The notes under the pieces were generated by a model that did no database searches, had not been told where the DNA came from, and was given only the letters and a program-made list of their open reading frames with translations. The position numbers were made by a program, and so were the translations under genes. Of a stretch of DNA of 7,252 nucleotides, positions 1 through 3,673 are shown piece after piece (the stretch's first letter is position 1; every line of letters starts with the position of its first letter). The stretch is from Candidatus Brocadiaceae bacterium (GTDB lineage Bacteria; Planctomycetota; Brocadiia; Brocadiales; Bathyanammoxibiaceae): NCBI GenBank assembly GCA_030018855.1, contig JASEHG010000101.1:1-7252 (forward strand), in the 5' to 3' direction.

Positions 1-10
1 TTGTAGGGTG
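1..10. repeat. Left half of REP palindrome split by the IS
   Basis: These bases (TTGTAGGGTG) are the left remnant of a REP-like palindrome; the right remnant is 1390-1410. Joining 1-10 to 1392-1410 gives a perfect palindrome with 12-bp arms (GTAGGGTGCGTC and its complement) around a TT loop. The TG at 9-10 recurs at 1390-1391, so TG is the likely core dinucleotide. Confidence 0.75.
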
Positions 11-15
11 ATAAC

Positions 16-31
16 ATGAAAAAGTTGTGCA
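16..31 (+). repeat. IS left subterminal inverted repeat
   Basis: ATGAAAAAGTTGTGCA is the exact reverse complement of 1371-1386. The match stops at 15 and 32, so the repeat is 16 bp and does not reach the element's tip. Its inner bases also form part of the hairpin arm that covers the transposase Shine-Dalgarno site. Confidence 0.92.
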
Positions 32-88
32 CCTCCTGTAGTAGTGGTAAAACTACTACAAGTGGCAAAAATTAAAAAGGAGGTGCAC
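27..88 (+). promoter_or_regulatory. Leader hairpin sequestering the transposase RBS
   Basis: Bases 27-36 (GTGCACCTCC) are exactly complementary to 79-88 (GGAGGTGCAC), which contains most of the AAGGAGG Shine-Dalgarno at 77-83. A second hairpin nests inside: 37-45 pairs with 52-60 over 9 bp with a 6-nt loop. In mRNA the fold would hide the ribosome site two bases before the ATG at 91. RNA structures that keep read-through transcripts from making transposase are known in other IS elements (IS10, IS50). That role here is inference. Confidence 0.65.
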
Positions 89-90
89 GG

Positions 91-1137
91 ATGTATTATA
101 GTGGAATAGATGTACATAAGAAATACTTCATTTCAGCGGTAGTGGATGACAGGGGTCAGCTCTTACACAAGAAGAGGGTATCAACGGATAGACCGGCAAT
201 AAGGAAATATCTGGAGGAGTTAAAGACCCTCGGGCCTGTAAAGGCAGTGATGGAGGCAGGTTTCAACTGGAGCTACCTGTACGATGAGTTGGCAGAAGAA
301 CTGGAGGTAGTACTGGCTCACCCCACGAAGACTAGACTGATTGCCGAGGCCAGGATAAAAACAGATGAACTGGATGCTGAGAGCCTGGCCCATCTACTCA
401 GGGCAGACCTGGTAGCTAAGGCCTATGCCCCCAGCTTAGCTACCAGGGACGTAAAGAATCTTCTAAGATACAGGATGTTCCTTGTGAGGATAAGGACTGC
501 CCTAAAGAATGCTACCCATGCAGTCCTGGACAGGAACCACATAGAGGATACACTCTGGAGGGCCCAGACAGACAAGTTCGGACGTGTGGGTATGGGCCTC
601 ATGAAGGAGCTTGGTTTAAAAGGCAACGATACTGCCATCCTCAAGGGATACATAGAACTCGTAGAAGACCTCACCAGGAGGATAAAGGAGCTAGACGGCA
701 GGATAAAGGGGCTGGTAAAGGAGGACGAAGTAACACTGAGATTAAGGAGTATACCTGGCATAGGAGACATCCTGGCCTTGCTTGTGAGATACGAGATAGA
801 CGACCCGGAGAGGTTTACCACACCTGGTAAGCTTGCAAGTTACGCAGGGCTAGTACCCAGCCTCTACTCAAGTGGAGGCAAGAGCTACTACGGCAAGATC
901 ACCAAACAGGGTAACCGCTGGCTTAGATGGGCAATGACAGAGGCGGCCCAGGTGGCCAGTACCGTCAGCCCCTCTCTTGGGAGCTATTATCAGAAGGTGA
1001 AGGCTAGAAGGGGAGCCAACACAGCCACCATAGCCCTGGCCCGGAATCTCCTTGAAATAGTTTATTACGTCTGGAAGGAGAAAAGACCCTATTTTGAAAA
1101 GGCCCATGATCAGGCAGTCGCCCTCTCTAGACGCTAG
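91..1137 (+). CDS. IS110-family transposase (DEDD/serine recombinase)
   Basis: A 348-residue protein of normal family length that catalyses RNA-guided excision and insertion of the IS. The N-terminal RuvC-like DEDD domain shows SGIDVHKK with D7, E55 in VMEAGFN, and D92 and D95 in KTDELDAESLAHLLR. A helical middle region (about 120-215) follows. The C-terminal Tnp_20 domain begins at IPGIGDILALL (221-231) and carries SSGGKSYYGKITKQGN (260-275), where S260 or S261 would be the nucleophilic serine; by family position I favour S261. The ATG at 91 has a strong AAGGAGG seven bases upstream, but a 10-bp stem can hide that site. The frame is intact and every expected catalytic residue is present. The long downstream rather than upstream non-coding region, plus subterminal IRs, place it in the IS1111 subgroup. 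Confidence 0.95.
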   Translation: MYYSGIDVHKKYFISAVVDDRGQLLHKKRVSTDRPAIRKYLEELKTLGPVKAVMEAGFNWSYLYDELAEELEVVLAHPTKTRLIAEARIKTDELDAESLAHLLRADLVAKAYAPSLATRDVKNLLRYRMFLVRIRTALKNATHAVLDRNHIEDTLWRAQTDKFGRVGMGLMKELGLKGNDTAILKGYIELVEDLTRRIKELDGRIKGLVKEDEVTLRLRSIPGIGDILALLVRYEIDDPERFTTPGKLASYAGLVPSLYSSGGKSYYGKITKQGNRWLRWAMTEAAQVASTVSPSLGSYYQKVKARRGANTATIALARNLLEIVYYVWKEKRPYFEKAHDQAVALSRR

Positions 1138-1370
1138 CCATGTAGTAGGGGCTCTTAGGGTGATTAGGGGACTGCTGGCCGGATTGTAAAAGTGCCCGTA
1201 AAGGGACGGATAGATGCGTGGCCGAAATACTATTATTATTTAAGGGCTGAGGCTTTGCCCCGGCCCCAAAAAAGATTTTGTCTTTAACCAGGCATCAAGG
1301 ATACTACGGCCTAAAGACCGTTCCTCCTTGACACCTAAAAAAGGAGAACCAATGGGTCTAAATTAACACT
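1138..1370 (+). ncRNA. Probable seekRNA/bridge RNA region of the IS
   Basis: This 233-bp stretch between the transposase stop and the right IR has no ORF. IS1111-type elements encode their target-specifying RNA here, whereas IS110-type use the left end. Visible structure: a hairpin at 1244-1266 (GGGC stem, TTT loop), a hairpin 1271-1275/1281-1285 (AAAGA/TCTTT), and a longer one with 1295-1301 pairing 1325-1331 and inner 1306-1309 with 1318-1321. Two segments match the IS junctions. TAGGGTGAT at 1156-1164 equals 4-12 (left target plus core), and ATAGATGCGT at 1210-1219 equals 1385-1394 (right IS end, core, target). These are good candidates for a target guide and a donor guide. RNA ends are not determinable by eye. 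Confidence 0.7.
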
Positions 1371-1386
1371 TGCACAACTTTTTCAT
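1371..1386 (-). repeat. IS right subterminal inverted repeat
   Basis: TGCACAACTTTTTCAT is the exact reverse complement of 16-31. It ends three bases (AGA) before the TG core at 1390-1391. Its TTGCAC (from 1370) becomes the -35 box of a predicted promoter when the element circularises. Confidence 0.92.
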
Positions 1387-1389
1387 AGA

Positions 1390-1410
1390 TGCGTCTTGAC
1401 GCACCCTACG
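1390..1410. repeat. Right half of REP palindrome split by the IS
   Basis: TGCGTCTTGACGCACCCTAC completes the palindrome begun at 1-10; G1410 falls outside the arms. After TG, CGTC is the rest of the left arm, TT is the loop, and 1398-1409 (GACGCACCCTAC) is the full right arm. Confidence 0.75.
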
Positions 1411-1413
1411 TAA

Positions 1414-1470
1414 CTAAAGGCAGAACATGACGTTAAGAATTTAATAAATGTTGAGGTGGTTAGCCTGTAA
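1414..1470 (+). pseudogene. 3' remnant of a second YgiT-type gene
   Basis: This 57-bp fragment translates to LKAEHDVKNLINVEVVSL and a stop. It matches the last 18 residues of the intact gene at 1602-1823 with one substitution (A for T). It starts just after the REP that received the IS and is followed, as in the intact copy, by a REPIN-like element. Homology to the downstream copy runs from 1414 to 1563 against 1767 to 1915, so gene tail and repeat were duplicated as a block. The 5' part of this copy is absent here; it could lie left of the window if the REP and IS split the gene. Confidence 0.75.
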
Positions 1471-1473
1471 GCC

Positions 1474-1563
1474 TTGTAGGGGACGTTTCAACGCACCATT
1501 TTTTAAAGGATGCCTAATTACAGCCGTGCATATATAGATGGTGCGTTACCACGCACCCTACAA
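1474..1563. repeat. REPIN-like element, copy 1
   Basis: A 90-bp element begins TTGTAGGGG and ends CACCCTACAA. Each end is itself a near-palindrome: the right end pairs GGTGCGT with ACGCACC, and the left end is the same with a GA for TG change at 1481-1482. It differs from copy 2 (1827-1915) by a few substitutions and one extra C. It contains CATATATAGA near its centre. Confidence 0.75.
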
Positions 1564-1601
1564 GCTTATAGAAACAACGTATGCACTCTAAGGGAGGCAA
1601 T

Positions 1602-1823
1602 ATGGTTTGTGAATTTTGTGGAGGCCAGACGATAAAAAAGAAGGTTAAAAAGCATCACTGGCTCCAGGGCAAGTTGTACATAGTTGAGAATGTGAAAGCA
1701 GAAGTCTGTCCTGATTGCGGAGAGCATTACTTTCATGCAAAAGTCCTTGACGAGATAGACCGTCTTCTAAAGACAGAACATGACGTTAAGAATTTAATAA
1801 ATGTTGAAGTGGTCAGCCTGTAA
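1602..1823 (+). CDS. YgiT-type zinc-finger protein (MqsA-like N-terminal domain), solo
   Basis: A 73-residue protein with the YgiT/MqsA zinc-finger pattern: C3-x2-C6 (CEFCGG) at the start and C36-x2-C39 (CPDCGE) in the middle, followed by HYFHAKVLDEIDRLL. Such fingers are usually antitoxins or the N-terminal half of MqsA. This one lacks the helix-turn-helix half and has no recognisable toxin beside it. I choose the ATG at 1602 over the in-frame ATG at 1581 because GGGAGG at 1592-1597 lies four bases before it and family members start right before the first CxxC. The tail is duplicated upstream at 1414-1470, and a REPIN-like repeat starts three bases after the stop. Function in this genome is unknown; an orphan antitoxin or a small zinc-binding regulator are both possible. 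Confidence 0.8.
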   Translation: MVCEFCGGQTIKKKVKKHHWLQGKLYIVENVKAEVCPDCGEHYFHAKVLDEIDRLLKTEHDVKNLINVEVVSL

Positions 1824-1826
1824 TCC

Positions 1827-1915
1827 TTGTAGGGTGCGTTTCAACGCACCATTTTTTAAAGAATGCTAATTATAGCCGTGCGTATATAGATGGTGCGTTA
1901 CCACGCACCCTACAA
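1827..1915. repeat. REPIN-like element, copy 2
   Basis: An 89-bp element with terminal inverted repeats. The left end (TTGTAGGGTGCGT, then AACGCACCAT) mirrors the right end (ATGGTGCGTT, then ACGCACCCTACAA) over about 27 bp with a three-base mismatch in the hairpin loops. Each end is also a hairpin, so the unit resembles two inverted REPs joined by an AT-rich spacer, as in REPINs or small MITEs. Confidence 0.8.
1833..1857 (+). terminator. REPIN arm acting as a likely intrinsic terminator
   Basis: GGTGCGTT (1833-1840) pairs with AACGCACC (1843-1850) and is followed by A and six Ts. It sits nine bases after the stop of the zinc-finger gene and has the form of a rho-independent terminator supplied by the repeat. 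The tight loop would probably open to four bases. Confidence 0.55.
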
Positions 1916-1920
1916 ACTAG

Positions 1921-1980
1921 ATTGCTTCGGGCTTCGCCCTCGCAATGACCATCTTTAGAGTTTTGCCACTCGCAATGACC
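1921..1980. repeat. REP-type repeat with duplicated tail
   Basis: ATTGCTTCGGGC is an imperfect inverted match of GCCCTCGCAAT (1936-1946), forming a hairpin around TTC. The tail CTCGCAATGACC at 1939-1950 recurs at 1969-1980. Similar sequences are scattered in many bacterial genomes, from memory. It lies just downstream of the guaB stop and may help end that transcript, though no T-run follows on the minus strand. Confidence 0.55.
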
Positions 1981-1985
1981 GCCCC

Positions 1986-3530
1986 CTACCCCTCCCTCGG
2001 CGTCATTACTGACTTGAAGAATCCCAGATGCGGTTCCTTGTAGGAATACAATCCATGCACTCCCCCTTCCACCTGGGCGGAGGGGCTACGGGTCTCAAAC
2101 CTGAGGTCCCCTTTATAAAGGGCCTCGTGGAGGTCTGAGATGGTGCGACAGCCCAGGTCCTGGAGGGCGTGTTTCAGACTCTGCATAAAGTACTCCATAA
2201 GGTCTACTACAGAACCCCTATCCACTACTGCCCCTGAGACCCCCTGGGCTACCTTAATCTTGTCTTCTTCAGAGAAATACCTCTTGGCCCCGCCTTCCTT
2301 CATTGCCTCCAGGGAGGCCATCCCCCTGTATCTCTTGAGCCTCACGCCACCCTCGTAGAAATATTCCCCCGGGGCCTCGGTGGTCCCTGCCAGTAAAGCC
2401 CCAAGCATCACGGCACTTGCCCCTAAGCCCAGTGCCTTGGCAACATGACCCAGGTTGGATACACCCCCATCTGCCATCACGGGGACGTTGCCGTAGCCCC
2501 TGGCAAATTTGGCGCAGTGGTAGACCGCCGAACCCTGGGCCCTGCCCACGGCAAGGGTCTCCTGGGTGATACATATACTCCCACTGCCCATACCTATCCT
2601 GAGGGCGTCCGCCCCCGCATCAATAAGACTCTTACACTGGCGGGCCGTTACCACATTACCCCCTATTACCTCCACCTGGGGGTACTTCTTCTTGATGTAT
2701 TTAATCATGTCAATCTGGAAGATGCTGTCCCCCTGGGAGGCGTCTATTACCACCACGTCCACCCCGACCTTCACCAGTTCTTCCAGCCTCTCCCTGTCCT
2801 CCTCCTTGGTAGAGAGGGCCGCTCCTACCAGGAGCTGTTTCGTGGCGTTTTTTGAGGCGTTAGGAAAGTCTTCATTCTTGAGCAGGTCCGTACGGCTCAT
2901 GAGGGAGACCAACCTGCCCTCTTTATCTACTATGGGGAGCTTGCCTTTCTTGCACTCCTTCAGGATGCGGTTGCCGTCCTGAAGGGTTATACCTACCTGG
3001 GCAGTGACCAGCTCTCTGGTCATGACCTCCCTGAGTCTGCGCTGGCGATTGGTCTCAAAACATATATCCCTGTGGGTAACTATGCCTATAAGCTTAGACC
3101 CCAGCCTGCCATCCTCTGTAACGGGTATCCCCGAAAAGCCATATGTCTTTTTAATCTTATCTATGTCAGCAATGGTATTATCCGGGCCCAGGACTACGGG
3201 GGCGGTGATAAAGCCGTTCTCAAACCTCTTCGCCAGCTTAACGTGTTTGACCTGTTCCTCTATCGTATTGTTATAATGGACGATGCCGATACCCCCGCAC
3301 AGGGCCATGTAAATGGCCATCTTGGACTCTGTAACGGTATCCATAGGGGAACTCACTATGGGTCTCTTCAGTCTTATGTTCCTGGTGAGGCGTGTCTCTA
3401 AATCCACCTCGTCTGCACCAAAATCAATGTGCCCTGGTAAGAGGATAAAATCACTGTAAGTAAGACCTCCCCTGTTCTCAAAGAAGGTCTCTGCACTAAA
3501 TCCATTCCCACTATTATTTTCTAATGGCAT
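1986..3530 (-). CDS. guaB: IMP dehydrogenase, eukaryotic-type
   Basis: GuaB oxidises IMP to XMP with NAD+, the committed step of guanine nucleotide synthesis in the cytosol. The 514-residue protein has the split TIM barrel (PIVSSPMDTVTE, 57-68), a CBS pair (about 105-220), the K+/catalytic loop GMGSGSICITQ with C320, MADGGV with D354, and the flap Arg-Tyr dyad R417-Y418. Many positions follow human IMPDH rather than typical bacterial GuaB: GLTYSDFILLPG, SKNATKQLLVGAA, R311 before the loop, Q429 in KVAQGVSGAV, and the end motif SAQVEGGVHGLYSY. About 15 residues extend past that motif. The start ATG has AAGGAG nine bases upstream. It lies downstream of priA on the same strand, 143 bp away, with a weak terminator and a large hairpin between, so co-transcription is uncertain. 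Confidence 0.97.
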   Translation of the reverse strand: MPLENNSGNGFSAETFFENRGGLTYSDFILLPGHIDFGADEVDLETRLTRNIRLKRPIVSSPMDTVTESKMAIYMALCGGIGIVHYNNTIEEQVKHVKLAKRFENGFITAPVVLGPDNTIADIDKIKKTYGFSGIPVTEDGRLGSKLIGIVTHRDICFETNRQRRLREVMTRELVTAQVGITLQDGNRILKECKKGKLPIVDKEGRLVSLMSRTDLLKNEDFPNASKNATKQLLVGAALSTKEEDRERLEELVKVGVDVVVIDASQGDSIFQIDMIKYIKKKYPQVEVIGGNVVTARQCKSLIDAGADALRIGMGSGSICITQETLAVGRAQGSAVYHCAKFARGYGNVPVMADGGVSNLGHVAKALGLGASAVMLGALLAGTTEAPGEYFYEGGVRLKRYRGMASLEAMKEGGAKRYFSEEDKIKVAQGVSGAVVDRGSVVDLMEYFMQSLKHALQDLGCRTISDLHEALYKGDLRFETRSPSAQVEGGVHGLYSYKEPHLGFFKSVMTPREG

Positions 3531-3554
3531 ATCTTTACACTCCTTTTTCGCAAT

Positions 3555-3642
3555 GTCATTCTGAGTAAGCCATAGCCCTGAGCGTAGCGAAGGGGAAGTG
3601 AAGAATCTCCTTCCCCTAGACCCTTCGCTACGCTCAGGGTGA
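3555..3642. repeat. Large composite palindrome between priA and guaB
   Basis: CCCTGAGCGTAGCGAAGGG (3576-3594) is perfectly complementary to 3621-3639, a 19-bp stem. An alternative inner stem pairs AGGGGAAG (3591-3598) with CTTCCCCT (3610-3617). The flanks GTCATTCTGAG (3555-3565) and CTCAGGGTGAC (3634-3644 region) are also near-complementary. It is REP-like DNA and would fold strongly in any priA-guaB read-through RNA. Confidence 0.8.
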
Positions 3643-3643
3643 C

Positions 3644-3664
3644 AAAAAGCCCGACAGGCCTTTA
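3644..3664 (-). terminator. Weak intrinsic terminator after priA
   Basis: Read on the minus strand, AAAGGCC and GGGCTTT can pair around TGTC with one G-G mismatch and lead into a run of five Ts. It starts about ten bases after the priA stop. The mismatch makes it a weak terminator at best. Confidence 0.4.
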
Positions 3665-3673
3665 TCAGGAAAC

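Larger units (their letters stand above)
9..1389 (+). mobile_element. IS110-family (IS1111-type) insertion sequence, complete
   Basis: This is a complete 1381-bp element with one transposase gene (91-1137), a short left non-coding end and a ~250-bp right non-coding end. Perfect 16-bp inverted repeats lie at 16-31 and 1371-1386. If the left TG core is counted in, they sit 7 bp from the left end and 3 bp from the right end, which is the subterminal geometry I recall for the IS1111 group. The boundaries are set by the target: removing 11-1391 restores an intact REP palindrome. Several IS110/IS1111 elements are known to insert into REP sequences. The transposase is intact and the IRs are perfect, so the element may still be active or a recent arrival. 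There is no target duplication beyond the 2-bp core, as usual for the family. Confidence 0.88.

Noticed and set aside
423..1107. Minus-strand reading frames inside the transposase gene.
   Set aside because: They are shadows of a clear IS110 transposase and have no ribosome site or recognisable domain.
1581..1601. The upstream ATG of the zinc-finger gene, adding MHSKGGN.
   Set aside because: The strong GGGAGG lies after this ATG and before the one at 1602, and the added residues are not part of the family fold.
1414..1915. Two ~90-bp repeats considered as a CRISPR-like array.
   Set aside because: Only two units, far longer than CRISPR repeats, with inverted ends and a gene between them; they fit REPIN/MITE elements.
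2140..3401. Several plus-strand frames and one minus-strand frame overlapping guaB.
   Set aside because: The translations are low-complexity or Ser/Pro/Arg-rich and overlap a full-length IMP dehydrogenase with all catalytic motifs.
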